Part shown: positions 1 to 9,040 of the stretch, piece by piece
How positions within the stretch are numbered: the first letter of the stretch is position 1
Layout of the letters: each line of letters begins with the position of its first letter
Assembly: GCA_965218045.1 (NCBI GenBank)
Contig: CBDCJX010000011.1
Coordinates: forward strand, 1-64,000
Source of the DNA: CAVRCA01 sp965218045
GTDB lineage: Bacteria > Pseudomonadota > Alphaproteobacteria > Acetobacterales > Acetobacteraceae
Direction of reading: 5' to 3'
DNA: 64,000 nucleotides
Translations under genes and position numbers: made by a program
The notes under the pieces: generated by a model
The model's input: the letters and a program-made list of their open reading frames with translations, nothing else
What the model was told of the DNA's origin: nothing
Databases searched by the model: none

Positions 1-504
1 TCCCCTTGTCCGAGCTGCCGCTGAGGATCAGCGGAGCCGATGGCCACAGCATGGAATGCAGATCGAGCAACACATCGACCGTGTCGATCAACGGGCCGGA
101 TCTCGCGTGCGCGATCGAGTTCGGTGGAGCGGCGCGGGCCGTCCAAGGTGGCCCGATCCCACAGTCGGTTGCCGTCCTCGTCGACGAAGCGCGACACGGT
201 CGGCTGCGCCGGAATCGAACCGGGCGAATGCCGCCAGGTTGACGAAGCCGAAGGTCAGCCGACCGCGTTGCGGCCTGAGCCCGGCGCGCAGCAGCGCGTC
301 GAGCACGATGCCGCCGGCGATCTCGTTGCCGTGGGTGAGCGCCAATATCGCGACGTGCGGCCCCGGGGTGTTGGCCTCGATGGTGGTGAAGCCGGGAACG
401 CCGGTATCGCCGCTGAGCCACGGCGCCAGGTCGGGCGGGCCAAGAGTGACCTCGAACTGCGGCAGGGGCGGCTGGTTGTTTGGTAATCCCGTCAAGCGCG
501 ACAT
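1..504 (-). pseudogene. Succinylglutamate desuccinylase/aspartoacylase-family hydrolase, broken by two frameshifts and cut by the window edge
   Basis: The first reading frame from the ATG at 504 gives a clear N-terminus of the zinc carboxypeptidase-like AstE/AspA family, with the zinc-binding HGNE motif near residue 58 counted from this start. After the residues AFARFD the homologous sequence continues in a second frame (SRFVDEDGNRLW, around 100-205). It then moves to a third frame near position 91-96, giving LIDTVDVLLDLHSM with the later zinc histidine. The family motifs are therefore all present but spread over three frames. In known members these residues bind zinc and cleave an N-acyl amino acid. 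The 3' end lies outside the window. An ATG at 570 in the same frame is an alternative start. Two sequencing errors would produce the same picture. Confidence 0.75.
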
Positions 505-802
505 TCCTTTGGCGCCGCGTTCCCCTGGCGCCGGGGGTGGAGGGGCAGGACCCGTGCCGCTCGCCTCCATGATGTGCGCGGTCGCTCGCGTTGCCGCCGG
601 AGCAGTTTATACAGAGACGGCAAAGCGACAACCGGGGGGTGAGCCGCGGCGCTCGCGGCTTGCAATGGGCAGGCGTGCCATGATGCTGTGCCCGGAATGA
701 TGGCTGCTCCGATGGCTGCGACCGGGCTGCATCCGCTGCACCGCATCCTGGCGCCTCTTACCGGCGCGCGGGCGCCGGCGCGCGCTGGTCGGCGCGACGG
801 CG

Positions 803-1927
803 ATGCTGGCGCCGCGTCCCGAACGCTCGCCGCCGCCCGCGCGGCACGGCCTCGCGGTGGCCGGCGAGCTGACCCGCGCCTCCGGCCTCGGCGAGATCGC
901 GCGGCTCATGCTGGCGGGCGCCGAGCACCTCGGGGTACGCAGTTGGGCGCTCGACGTCGGCACCGCGATTGATGGTGCCGGGCGCGACCGGCAAGTGCCG
1001 CCGGCAGGCGCGCCGCTGCTGCTGCACGTCAATGCGCCGTTCCTGCCGCTGACCATGCTGCGTCTGCCCCGCGCGGCGTTGCGCGGTCGACGGGTGATCG
1101 GCTACTGGGCCTGGGAGCTGCCCGTCGTCCCGCCGGGCTGGCGCGTCGGGGCTGGGTTCGTCCACGAGGTCTGGGCGTTATCGAGCTTCTCCGCGCGGGC
1201 GCTCGAACCGCTGCTTCCGGGTCGGGTGAAAGTGGTCACGCCGCCGCTGGCGATCGCCCCGCCGAGGCCATCGGCGCTCGACCGCGCTGCCTTCGGCCTG
1301 CCCACGAACGCGGTGGTCGTGCTGGTCTCGTTCAGTCTTTCCTCATCTTTCGAGCGCAAGAACCCGTTGCAGGCCGTCGCCGCCTTCCGGCAGGCGTTCG
1401 GCGCGCGGGCGGAGCGGGTCCTGGTGCTGAAGATCGGCAATCCCGGCGACTTCCCAGAGGATTTCGCGCGACTGCGCGCAGCGGTTGACGGCGCGCCGAA
1501 CATCCGGCTGGAGACGCGTACCCTGCCGGCTGCGGACAGCCACGCGCTGACCCGTGCCGCCGACATCGTGCTGTCACTGCATCGCGCCGAGGGATTCGGG
1601 CTGATCCCTGCCGAGGCGATGCTGCTCGAGCGGGCGGTGATCGCGACCGGATGGTCGGGCAACATGGATTTCATGGATCGGGAGAGCGCCGCCCTGATCG
1701 GCTACCGGCTGGTCCCGGCGCGCGACCCACGCGGCGTGTTCGAGGCACCCGGCGCGGTCTGGGCCGAGCCCGATCAGGCCGAAACGGTGGCCGCGCTGCG
1801 CCGGCTGGCCGCTGATGCCGGGGCGCGCGCCGCATTCGGGGCGCGGGCGCGACAGGCGGCGACCGCCCGCCTCGGCCCGGAGGCGCTCGCCGCCGCGCTG
1901 CGCGGCATCGGTTTGGCGCCGCCATGA
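803..1927 (+). CDS. GT4-type glycosyltransferase
   Basis: This 374-residue protein reads as a GT-B fold glycosyltransferase of family 4/1. The C-terminal half has the family nucleotide-sugar signature EGFGLIPAEAM (an E-x7-E type motif) followed by ATGWSGNMDFM, as in mannosyl- and glucosyltransferases acting on polysaccharides. No signal peptide or membrane segment is visible, so a cytoplasmic or membrane-peripheral enzyme is expected. The frame is closed upstream by a TGA at 698-700 and the first ATG is at 803. The ribosome site there is not convincing, so the true start could be a non-ATG codon slightly upstream. The stop overlaps the start of the next glycosyltransferase (ATGA), so the two are translationally coupled. 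The sugar and acceptor cannot be told from sequence. Confidence 0.8.
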   Translation: MLAPRPERSPPPARHGLAVAGELTRASGLGEIARLMLAGAEHLGVRSWALDVGTAIDGAGRDRQVPPAGAPLLLHVNAPFLPLTMLRLPRAALRGRRVIGYWAWELPVVPPGWRVGAGFVHEVWALSSFSARALEPLLPGRVKVVTPPLAIAPPRPSALDRAAFGLPTNAVVVLVSFSLSSSFERKNPLQAVAAFRQAFGARAERVLVLKIGNPGDFPEDFARLRAAVDGAPNIRLETRTLPAADSHALTRAADIVLSLHRAEGFGLIPAEAMLLERAVIATGWSGNMDFMDRESAALIGYRLVPARDPRGVFEAPGAVWAEPDQAETVAALRRLAADAGARAAFGARARQAATARLGPEALAAALRGIGLAPP

Positions 1928-3084
1928 GGGTACTGGTCTGGCAGTGGGGGCGACGCGGCGCCGGGCCGCGCGTGGCGGTGGAGCTGGCCGCCGGCCTGCG
2001 CCTGGTTCCGGGCGTGGAGGCGCTGCTCTCGCTCTCGACCGGCGCCGAGCTCCTGCGCGGCGCCCATCCTCCGCGCTGCGATCTGCCGGTGCCGACCTAC
2101 AACGGGGTGACCGGCTTCCTGTGGCGCCTGGTGCAGGTGCCGCTGCACGCCGGCGAGCTGGCCCGAACCCTGCGGCAGTTGCGGGTGGACGTGGCGATCT
2201 GCGCCATGCCGGCGGCCCTCGACCTGCTGATGATGCGCGCGCTGCGGCTGGTCCGGGTGCCGAGCGTCGTCGTGGTGCATGACGCCGACGCGCATCCCGG
2301 CGATGGGCTGCCCTTCCAGATGGCGTTGCAACGTCGCCAGGCGGGGCAGGCCGACGCCCTCGTGGCGCTCAGCGCCCATGTCGGGGAGCGGTTGCGCCAG
2401 CAGGGGCTGATCGGCCGTGGCGCCGGCGGGCGGCAGTTGTTCATGGCCTCGCTGCCGCCCCTGGTGTTTGGTCCGCGAGCCGCGGCGCCGGGCAGTCATG
2501 GCGGCCGATTGCGGCTGCTCTCGTTCGGCCGATTGCTGCCCTACAAGGGGCTCGATCTGCTGCAAGCGGCACTCAGCCGGCTTGGCCCCTCGGCGCCAAT
2601 CGAGGTTCGGGTGGTGGGCCAGGGGCCTGAGAGCGAGGTCCTGGACAAGCTGCGCGCCTTGCCCGGCGTGACGGTCGAGAATCGCTGGGTGCCGGAAGAG
2701 GAGGTCGGCGCGCTGCTGGCCTGGTCCGACGCGCTGGTGTTGTCGCACAAGGAAGCGAGCCAGAGCGGAGTGGCGGCGGCGGCCATCGCCGCGCGTCGCT
2801 GGGTGGTGGCGACACGGGTCGGCGGCATCGCCGAGCAGCTCGCCGGCGAGACGCTGGCCGTGCTGTGCGAGCCGGAGCCGGGCAGCCTCGCTGGCGCGTT
2901 GATGGAATTGCTCGCCCATCCGCCGCCGGCCGACATCGACCCGGTCGATCCACGCACCGCATGGCGCCGCGTCGCCGAGCGCCTGGTCTGCCAGATCGAG
3001 ACCGGATTGCTGGGCGGGTCGGCGCGGTCGGACACCACCGGCGTGAGTGGCGGCACCGCCGAGGACGGCCTGGTCGCGATGTAG
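1924..3084 (+). CDS. GT4-type glycosyltransferase (second of a coupled pair)
   Basis: This 386-residue GT-B protein has an N-terminal acceptor domain and a C-terminal Rossmann domain starting near LLSFGRLLPYKGLDLL. That stretch is the typical family-4 start of the donor-binding half. The motif around SHKEASQSGVAAAAI corresponds to the E-x7-E region, with a less canonical second position, and is followed by ATRVGGIAEQL. It overlaps the preceding glycosyltransferase by four bases, so the two probably act in one surface-glycan pathway. The last 25 residues are Ser/Thr/Gly-rich and lie outside the domain. The substrate is unknown. Confidence 0.8.
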   Translation: MRVLVWQWGRRGAGPRVAVELAAGLRLVPGVEALLSLSTGAELLRGAHPPRCDLPVPTYNGVTGFLWRLVQVPLHAGELARTLRQLRVDVAICAMPAALDLLMMRALRLVRVPSVVVVHDADAHPGDGLPFQMALQRRQAGQADALVALSAHVGERLRQQGLIGRGAGGRQLFMASLPPLVFGPRAAAPGSHGGRLRLLSFGRLLPYKGLDLLQAALSRLGPSAPIEVRVVGQGPESEVLDKLRALPGVTVENRWVPEEEVGALLAWSDALVLSHKEASQSGVAAAAIAARRWVVATRVGGIAEQLAGETLAVLCEPEPGSLAGALMELLAHPPPADIDPVDPRTAWRRVAERLVCQIETGLLGGSARSDTTGVSGGTAEDGLVAM

Positions 3085-3166
3085 CTCCGATGAAGCTCCC
3101 CCGAGCTTGCGGAGCCTCCGACGCGGCGCGACAGTGCGCGGCGAGGCGAACGGGGGAGCAAATGCG

Positions 3167-3625
3167 ATGGCCGGTCTGTATTTCGAGGAGTTCTCCGAGG
3201 GGCAGGTGTTCGATCACGCGATGACGCGGACCGTCACCGAGATGGACAACGTGCTGTTCACCACCCTGACGATGAACCCGCAGCCGCTGCACCTCGACGC
3301 CGAGTTCGCCAAGACCACCGAGTTCGGCAAGCCGCTGGTGAACTCCATCTTCACCCTCGGCCTGATGGTCGGGATCACCGTGGCGGAGACCACGCTCGGC
3401 ACCACGATCGGCAATCTCGGCATGACCAAGGTGGAGTTCCCCAAGCCGGTGTTCCACGGCGACACCTTGCGGGTCCGCTCCACCGTGCGCGGCAAGCGGC
3501 AGAGCCGGTCGCGACCGGATGCCGGCATCGTCGAGTTCGAGCACCAGGCGTTCAACCAGCGTGGCGAGATGGTGGCGAGCTGCATACGCGCCGCCTTCAT
3601 GCGCGCCCGGCCGAAGCAGGGCTGA
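3167..3625 (+). CDS. MaoC-family (hot-dog) acyl-CoA dehydratase
   Basis: This is a 152-residue single hot-dog domain of the MaoC family, hydrating or dehydrating enoyl-CoA esters. The hydratase loop with the catalytic Asp/His pair maps to MNPQPLHLDAEFAKTTEFGK, where N-x-x-P-L-H-L-D is diagnostic. The ATG at 3167 is chosen because a GGGGGAG ribosome site lies just upstream and family homology starts at this point. Only three bases separate it from a CitE-type lyase, a pairing known from mesaconyl-CoA hydratase/beta-methylmalyl-CoA lyase in the ethylmalonyl-CoA or methylaspartate routes. The dedicated mesaconyl-CoA hydratases are usually about twice this length, so the exact substrate is open. 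Confidence 0.85.
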   Translation: MAGLYFEEFSEGQVFDHAMTRTVTEMDNVLFTTLTMNPQPLHLDAEFAKTTEFGKPLVNSIFTLGLMVGITVAETTLGTTIGNLGMTKVEFPKPVFHGDTLRVRSTVRGKRQSRSRPDAGIVEFEHQAFNQRGEMVASCIRAAFMRARPKQG

Positions 3626-3628
3626 GCC

Positions 3629-4486
3629 ATGCGCTCGCTCCTGTTCGTGCCCGCCGACAGCGAGCGCAAGCTCGTCAAGGGCCGCGAGTCCGCCGCGTCG
3701 GGGCTGATCCTCGATCTCGAGGACTCGGTTGCGGCGCAGAACCGCCCGACGGCGCGCAAGCTGGCCCGCGCCGCGCTGGAGGGGCCGCGTTCCCCCGAGC
3801 TCTGGGTGCGCATCAACCCGATCGCCAGCGAAGACGCGTTGCTCGACCTCGCGGCGGTGATGCCCGGCAAGCCGGCCGGCATCTTGCTGCCGAAATGCAC
3901 CCCGGACGACCTGCGCCGGCTGGACGACTATCTTTCCGCGCTGGAAGTGGCGAACGGGACCCGTCGGTATGACACGAAGGTGATGGCGATCGCGACCGAA
4001 ACCGGTGCCGGCGTGTTCGGCCTCGGCGGCTATGGCGGGGTCACGCCTCGGCTCGCGGCGCTGACCTGGGGTGCCGAGGATTTGGCGGCGGTGCTCGGTG
4101 CCACCAATCGGCGGCCCGACGGGGTCTACGACGACACATTTCGCCTGGTGCGCGCGCTCTGCGTCATCGCGGCGCAGGCGGCGGGGGTGGAGGCGATCGA
4201 CACGATCTATGCCGATTTCCGTGACGAGGCCGGGTTGCGGGCCGAGTCGCAGACGGCGCGCCGGGCCGGCTTCACCGGCAAGCTGGCGATCCATCCGGCC
4301 CAGCTCGACGCCATCAACGAGACCTTCTCGCCGAGCGCCGAGGAGCTGGCCTGGGCGCGCGACGTGGTGGCCGCGTTCGAGGCCAACCCCGGAGCCGGCA
4401 CGATCGGCCTGGCTGGCAAGATGGTGGACCGACCGCATCTCGTCCTGGCTCAGCGGATACTGGCCCGCGCGGGCGCGTCGAATTGA
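3629..4486 (+). CDS. CitE-like CoA-ester lyase (HpcH/HpaI aldolase family)
   Basis: This 285-residue TIM-barrel lyase of the CitE/malyl-CoA lyase family starts with MRSLLFVPADSERKLVKG, the standard N-terminus. DLEDSV and the conserved acidic residues of WGAEDLAA mark the Mg-binding and CoA sites. IHPAQLDAIN near residue 217 is the other family signature. Such enzymes cleave citramalyl-, malyl- or beta-methylmalyl-CoA, or hydrolyse malyl-CoA. The gene starts three bases after the MaoC hydratase, so the pair probably handles consecutive steps on one CoA ester. The length is normal for the short CitE-like group rather than the roughly 320-residue malyl-CoA lyases. Confidence 0.85.
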   Translation: MRSLLFVPADSERKLVKGRESAASGLILDLEDSVAAQNRPTARKLARAALEGPRSPELWVRINPIASEDALLDLAAVMPGKPAGILLPKCTPDDLRRLDDYLSALEVANGTRRYDTKVMAIATETGAGVFGLGGYGGVTPRLAALTWGAEDLAAVLGATNRRPDGVYDDTFRLVRALCVIAAQAAGVEAIDTIYADFRDEAGLRAESQTARRAGFTGKLAIHPAQLDAINETFSPSAEELAWARDVVAAFEANPGAGTIGLAGKMVDRPHLVLAQRILARAGASN

Positions 4487-4715
4487 CGTTGATCCATTCA
4501 CAACCCGGCTAAGTGGCGTAGCCTCTCACAACTTTGAATTGCACAGCCCGCACGTATCGAGAGCTAAACATATCAAACGAGCAACTCAGCCATCGGTGAG
4601 CAAGAAACTTGTGTGTCTCTGCTACCGCAGGTGAATGACTGGTTGCATCGGCAGGGCCGAGTTGTTAGCAAGCTCCGGCGGCGCGTTTTTGAGGCGGAAA
4701 TTGGAGCAGGCATAG
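4487..4715 (+). other. Intergenic region before the repeat protein
   Basis: No gene is visible in these 229 bases. The stretch is less GC-rich than its neighbours and probably carries the promoter and leader of the repeat protein that follows. A GGAGCAGG ribosome site lies just before the ATG at 4716. Confidence 0.4.
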
Positions 4716-5864
4716 ATGGCTGGCGGAGCGGTTACGGTTACCGGTGCGAGCGGCGCGACCAACTCGGTCCAGCTCAATACAGACCAGACATTCGCCTTGG
4801 CGCAGCAGATCGCCAATGCAATCAATGCGGCGGCCGTCGGCGGCACGCTGACCACGTTCGACCTGCCTGACACCGCGCCGCCGGTTCCAAGCGGCAATAT
4901 CGGCGAGGCGGTGATCCCGGTCGGCGCGATCGCCACTTCCTTCACCGCGCCAGCCGGCTATCAGTATCTTATCGATGCCGACACCGTGCCGGTGACGGTC
5001 ACTGGTGCGGCCAACCAGACCGTGCTGGCCGGCACCGGCGGACTGACCCTCACCGCGCCGGGCAACAATACCGTCGTGGTCGGCGGAGGCACCAACGCCA
5101 TCGTCCTGGCCGGCTCGACCAACCGGGTCGTGCTCGGCGACGGCAACGACAACGTGTATTCCAACACTGCGACCAACAGCACGATCGAGGGCGGCACCGG
5201 CGCCGCGACGATCTGGGGGAGCAGCAGCGGCGGGAACGTCGATTTCCTAGGCGCCGGGACGAGCCTGGTGATCGAGGGCGCCAGTTCAGACACCATCATC
5301 GCCGGCAGCGGCAATGCGCTCGTCTTCGGCAACACCGGCAACGACCTGGTGTTCGGCGACGCCGGCGCCCTGATCTTCGTCGGTGGAACCGGCGCGAGCA
5401 CAGTGGTCGGCGGCGGCACCGGACCCACCTTGTTCGGCTCCGACGGCAGCAATATCAGCTTCTACGGCAGCGCCGCCGGCGCGGTTTACGCGGCTGGCTC
5501 GGGCAATGAGACGCTCGACGGCAGCGCGTCACGGGTCGGCGGCCAGTTCTACGCCGCCGGCGGTGCCGACACGATCCTCGCCGGGATCGGTGGCGACACG
5601 ATGGTTGCGGGCAGCGGCGCGATGTACGCGGTCGGCGGCGCGGGCAGCGACGTGTTCGGCTTCGTCAGCGGCCACGCCGGCGGCACCGACTTCATCCAGA
5701 ACTTTGCTCCCAATGACAAGCTGCTCCTGGTCGGCTACGGCTCCGGCGGGATCACCTCGAGCACCACGGTCGGCGGCAGCACGGTGGTCACCCTGTCCGA
5801 CAACACCACGATCACCTTCAACGGGGTGTCGAACCTCGATCCGAACCAGATCATCAAGTTCTGA
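4716..5864 (+). CDS. Glycine-rich RTX-like beta-roll protein, probable type I secretion substrate
   Basis: This 382-residue protein is dominated from about residue 100 by Gly/Asn/Asp-rich repeats such as GDGNDNVY, GNTGNDLVFGD, GGADTILAG and GGAGSDVFGF. These resemble the hemolysin-type calcium-binding nonapeptide (GGxGxDxLx) in degenerate form. The end (DFIQNFAPNDKLLL, then a beta-rich tail ending NQIIKF) resembles C-terminal type I secretion signals. There is no Sec signal peptide. No ABC exporter, membrane-fusion or TolC gene is nearby, so an exporter elsewhere would be needed. In characterised relatives, calcium folds the repeats outside the cell. The role is unknown; adhesin or surface-layer material are possibilities. 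The ATG at 4716 has a GGAGCAGG site. Confidence 0.75.
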   Translation: MAGGAVTVTGASGATNSVQLNTDQTFALAQQIANAINAAAVGGTLTTFDLPDTAPPVPSGNIGEAVIPVGAIATSFTAPAGYQYLIDADTVPVTVTGAANQTVLAGTGGLTLTAPGNNTVVVGGGTNAIVLAGSTNRVVLGDGNDNVYSNTATNSTIEGGTGAATIWGSSSGGNVDFLGAGTSLVIEGASSDTIIAGSGNALVFGNTGNDLVFGDAGALIFVGGTGASTVVGGGTGPTLFGSDGSNISFYGSAAGAVYAAGSGNETLDGSASRVGGQFYAAGGADTILAGIGGDTMVAGSGAMYAVGGAGSDVFGFVSGHAGGTDFIQNFAPNDKLLLVGYGSGGITSSTTVGGSTVVTLSDNTTITFNGVSNLDPNQIIKF

Positions 5865-5898
5865 CCCCCAAGTTCTGAAGGAATGCGCGCTCCGGTGC

Positions 5899-6477
5899 TC
5901 AGCCGGCCCGCGCGGCGGCGTGATATTCGCGGTTGGGCATCATGTCGGTGCCCGACGCCATCCGGTTCGACAAGTTGAAGAAGGCGACCGTCTCCGACAG
6001 GTCGAAGATGTCGTTCGCGCTCAGCCCTGCACGGTCAAGCGCCTCCCGGTCGGTGTCATCCACCAGCCAAGGCGTGGTCGTCAGCTTCCAAGCGTAGTCA
6101 AGCATCGCCCGTTGACGGTCATCCAGCCGCGCTACCCGATAGTTAAGCGCCATCATCTCGCCGAGCTCGGGGTCGCCGGACAGGATGCGCACCGCGGCCC
6201 CGTGCGCGACCAAGCAGTAGTAGCAACGGTTCGCGGAGGAAACCACAACCGCGACCATTTCCCGCTCCAGCTTGGACAACCCCGACTCGGACAACATGAT
6301 CTCGTTGTACATCGCCATGAAGTTGCGCAGGCGCTGCGGGCGCAGGCTGTAGGTGTTGTAGACGTTCGGCACGAAGCCGAGCTTGTCGACGCATTTGCGC
6401 CAGATCGCCTGCAGGTCCGGGTCGAGCCCGTTTGGGTCCGGCACGCCCAGTTTCGAGATGTGGTCGGGTTGCGGCAT
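5899..6477 (-). CDS. Peroxidase-related AhpD-like protein
   Basis: This 192-residue all-helical protein belongs to the AhpD/carboxymuconolactone decarboxylase superfamily, in the uncharacterised peroxidase-related subgroup. The redox motif CYYCLVAH (a CxxC-x3-H pattern preceded by E and SSANR) is intact near residue 88. Members use the cysteine pair in peroxide or disulfide reduction. The ATG at 6477 is chosen over the one at 6501 because a GGGGGA site lies a few bases upstream. The gene stands alone, convergent with the repeat protein and divergent from DedA. Confidence 0.85.
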   Translation of the reverse strand: MPQPDHISKLGVPDPNGLDPDLQAIWRKCVDKLGFVPNVYNTYSLRPQRLRNFMAMYNEIMLSESGLSKLEREMVAVVVSSANRCYYCLVAHGAAVRILSGDPELGEMMALNYRVARLDDRQRAMLDYAWKLTTTPWLVDDTDREALDRAGLSANDIFDLSETVAFFNLSNRMASGTDMMPNREYHAAARAG

Positions 6478-6594
6478 GATTTTCCCCCTTTGTGGTCGCA
6501 TGGAGGGTGGTCCGGCGCCGCCATCGGGGCAACCCGGTAGGCAAGAACCGGGCGGGGACTAGCATGTTTCGTCTGGACCCCGCGAGGACGCGCC

Positions 6595-7224
6595 GTGTCG
6601 ATCTTCTCCGTCGAGTACCTGTCCGAGTTGCTGCGCCAGTACGGCTACGGGCTGGTCGGGATCGTGGTCGGGCTGGAGGCCACAGGTCTGCCGCTGCCGG
6701 GCGAGAGCATCATCATTGCGGCCGCGCTCTACGCCGGCACCACGCACCAATTGTCGATCGTCTGGGTCGTCGTCGCGGCGGCGACTGGCGCGATCATCGG
6801 TGACAACGTTGGCTACGTGGTCGGGCGCAGCATCGGGTTGCCGCTGATGCGGCGTTATGGACACTATGTCTTTCTCACCCCCGAGCGGCTCGCGATGGGT
6901 GAGCGTCTGTTTGATCGGCACGGCGGCAAGGTGGTGCTATTCGGCCGCTTCATCGCCATTCTGCGCACCCTCGCGGCCCTGATGGCGGGCGCCACCAGGA
7001 TGGACTGGCGCCGCTTTCTTGTCGCCAACGGGGTCGGCGGCGTCCTGTGGTCGTCGAGCTACGGCTTCGGCGCCTACGCGCTCGGCAATGAGATCAAGCG
7101 TCTGCAAGGGCCGATCGGCATTGCCTTCGGCGTTATCGCGGCCGTGGTCGTTGTCGCGGTGGTGATCTACAGCCGCCGGCAGGAACGCCGGCTGACCGAG
7201 CTCAATCAAGCACCTCCTGATTGA
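6595..7224 (+). CDS. DedA-family inner-membrane protein
   Basis: This 209-residue multi-spanning membrane protein has the DedA (SNARE-associated) signatures: LEATGLPLPGESIIIAA near the N-terminus, GDNVGYVVGR, and FGRFIAILRTLAALMAG with the conserved arginines. Four or more hydrophobic segments are visible, with a basic C-terminal tail. DedA proteins are linked to membrane lipid carrier recycling and proton-motive-force homeostasis. The start is GTG at 6595. Its 3' end overlaps the convergent dehydrogenase gene by 23 bases. Confidence 0.85.
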   Translation: MSIFSVEYLSELLRQYGYGLVGIVVGLEATGLPLPGESIIIAAALYAGTTHQLSIVWVVVAAATGAIIGDNVGYVVGRSIGLPLMRRYGHYVFLTPERLAMGERLFDRHGGKVVLFGRFIAILRTLAALMAGATRMDWRRFLVANGVGGVLWSSSYGFGAYALGNEIKRLQGPIGIAFGVIAAVVVVAVVIYSRRQERRLTELNQAPPD

Positions 7225-8182
7225 CCACGTTCTCGCGGATCGGCGCGCCGTCGAACACGCTCAGCATGTTGCGCGCCGTCGCCGCCGACATCCCAACCAT
7301 CGCCTCGGCGGTGACCCCGGCCATGTGCGGCGCGGAAATTAGGCTGTCGAGCTTGAGCAAGGTGGTGGAAGCCGGGGTGGGCTCCATGTCGAACACGTCG
7401 AGCCCGGCGCCGGCGAGCTGGCCCGCGACCAGCGCGTCATACAGCGCCGCCTCGTCGATGATGCCGCCGCGCGCCGTGTTCACCAGGTAAGCAGTGGGCT
7501 TCATCCGCGCCAGTCGCGCCGCGTTGAACATGCCGATCGTTTCCGGGTTTTTCGGGCAGTGGATGGTGACGAAGTCCGCCCGAGGCAGCGCCGCGTCGAG
7601 ATCGGTCACCTGTTCATAGCCGCCCGCACGGATCGCTTCGGCGGAGACGTACGGGTCGTAGACCAGCACGTCGAGCTCCAGTGCCCCGAGCCGCTTGGCC
7701 GAGCGGGTGCCGATCCGCCCGAAGCCGACCACCAGCGCCGTCTTGCCGGCGATCTCGGTCGGCATCGTCGCGTAGCGGTCCTCCCAACGCCCCTCTCGCA
7801 CGATCGCGTCCATCGCCTTGGCCCGCTTGGCCAGCGCGAAGACGAAGGCGATCGCCTGCTCGGCGACCGAGGTCGAGTTAGCGATGCCGGTGGTCATCAG
7901 CGGGATGCGCCGCGCGCTCAGCGCCGGCACCTCGACCGCGTCGTAGCCGACACCAATTCGCGCCGCCACCATCAGATTGGGCGCCGCGGCGATCTCCGCC
8001 GCCCGGAACGGCGTGACCGAGAGCGCCACGCCGTGCACGTCGCCGAGCAGTTGGTGGAACCCCTCATCGGCGACGCCTGGGTCGTACGGCACCATCTCCA
8101 CGTCGTCGCGCGCTTGCAGCAGGTCGATCCCGGACTTGCCCATGTTGCGCGGCACCAGGACCTTGTAGCGATTGCTCGCCAT
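7202..8182 (-). CDS. D-isomer-specific 2-hydroxyacid dehydrogenase
   Basis: This 326-residue NAD-dependent dehydrogenase has the Rossmann motif GFGRIGTRSAKRL near residue 150. The catalytic Arg lies in VNTARGG, the Glu in the segment near VFDMEPTP, and the His in SAPHMAG. Members reduce 2-oxoacids such as hydroxypyruvate, glyoxylate or phenylpyruvate, or oxidise phosphoglycerate. The ATG at 8182 has a GAAGGAAG site. It follows an SDR gene by 14 bases on the same strand, so the two are likely one transcript. The substrate is unresolved. Confidence 0.85.
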   Translation of the reverse strand: MASNRYKVLVPRNMGKSGIDLLQARDDVEMVPYDPGVADEGFHQLLGDVHGVALSVTPFRAAEIAAAPNLMVAARIGVGYDAVEVPALSARRIPLMTTGIANSTSVAEQAIAFVFALAKRAKAMDAIVREGRWEDRYATMPTEIAGKTALVVGFGRIGTRSAKRLGALELDVLVYDPYVSAEAIRAGGYEQVTDLDAALPRADFVTIHCPKNPETIGMFNAARLARMKPTAYLVNTARGGIIDEAALYDALVAGQLAGAGLDVFDMEPTPASTTLLKLDSLISAPHMAGVTAEAMVGMSAATARNMLSVFDGAPIRENVVNQEVLD

Positions 8183-8196
8183 GGCTCGGTCTTCCT

Positions 8197-8958
8197 TCAG
8201 AGCTTGCGTTGCTGGGCGGCGAGATAGCCGCGATTCCAGGTAGGGGTGATCTGGATTTCGTTGACGCAGACGCGCGGTGGCAGGGTCGCGACGTAGCGGA
8301 TCGCCTCGGCCACGTCCTCGGGCTGCAACATGCGTGCCCGCTCCTCCGGGCCGACCGGGTTGGGCCGCTTGTCGAGGATCGGGGTCGCCACCTCGCCGGG
8401 CAGGATCACGCAGGAGCGGATGCCGTTCTGGCACTCCTCCATGTTGATCGAGTGGCTCATCGACACCACGCCATGCTTGGCGGCGGAGTAGGCGGTGCCG
8501 CTCATTGGGCTCGGCGTGCGACCGGACATCGAGCTGGTGTGGATCAGCACGCCGTCCTTGCCCTCGCGCATCAGTGGCAGCGCCACGGTGACGCAGAAAT
8601 AGGCGCTGGTGAGGTTGCCGTTGATCAGCAACGCGGCGTCCTCGGGGGTGAGCTTGGCCCAGCTCCGGTCCAGCACGTTGAGCCCGGCGTTGTTGACCAG
8701 GATGTCGAGCCGGCCGAGCGTGTCCTTGATGAAGCCGCCGATACGCTTGACCTGCGCGGCCTGCATCAGGTCCCCCGGCTGCGCGTGGGCGGTGCCCCGA
8801 TTGCCCCGGATGCGGGCCGCCACCGCTTCGAGCGGTTCGGCGCGCCGACCGGTGAGCACCACGGCGGCCCCCTCCTCGGCGAGGGTCAGCGCCGCCGCCT
8901 CGCCAATGCCGCTGCCCGCGCCCGTGACCCAGGCGACCTTGCCAGCCAGCCGTGCCAT
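8197..8958 (-). CDS. Short-chain dehydrogenase/reductase
   Basis: This classical 253-residue SDR has the cofactor motif TGAGSGIG at residues 12-19, the structural NNAG motif, and the catalytic Ser ahead of YSAAK. The Arg pair after the third beta strand (TGRRAE) points to NADP preference. It is the first gene of a two-gene unit with the downstream 2-hydroxyacid dehydrogenase, suggesting both act on hydroxy/oxo acids. The actual substrate cannot be inferred. Confidence 0.85.
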   Translation of the reverse strand: MARLAGKVAWVTGAGSGIGEAAALTLAEEGAAVVLTGRRAEPLEAVAARIRGNRGTAHAQPGDLMQAAQVKRIGGFIKDTLGRLDILVNNAGLNVLDRSWAKLTPEDAALLINGNLTSAYFCVTVALPLMREGKDGVLIHTSSMSGRTPSPMSGTAYSAAKHGVVSMSHSINMEECQNGIRSCVILPGEVATPILDKRPNPVGPEERARMLQPEDVAEAIRYVATLPPRVCVNEIQITPTWNRGYLAAQQRKL

Positions 8959-9040
8959 TCCACCCTCCCGACCGATTTGGCCTATTCAACGGGCGCGCGG
9001 ACCGGATCGCAAGGGCGGGCGAGGTCGACCGCCGAGGCGC

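Noticed and set aside
2573..4501. 642-codon minus-strand frame opposite the glycosyltransferase/MaoC/lyase genes
   Set aside because: Antisense shadow created by high GC at third positions; no domain is seen.
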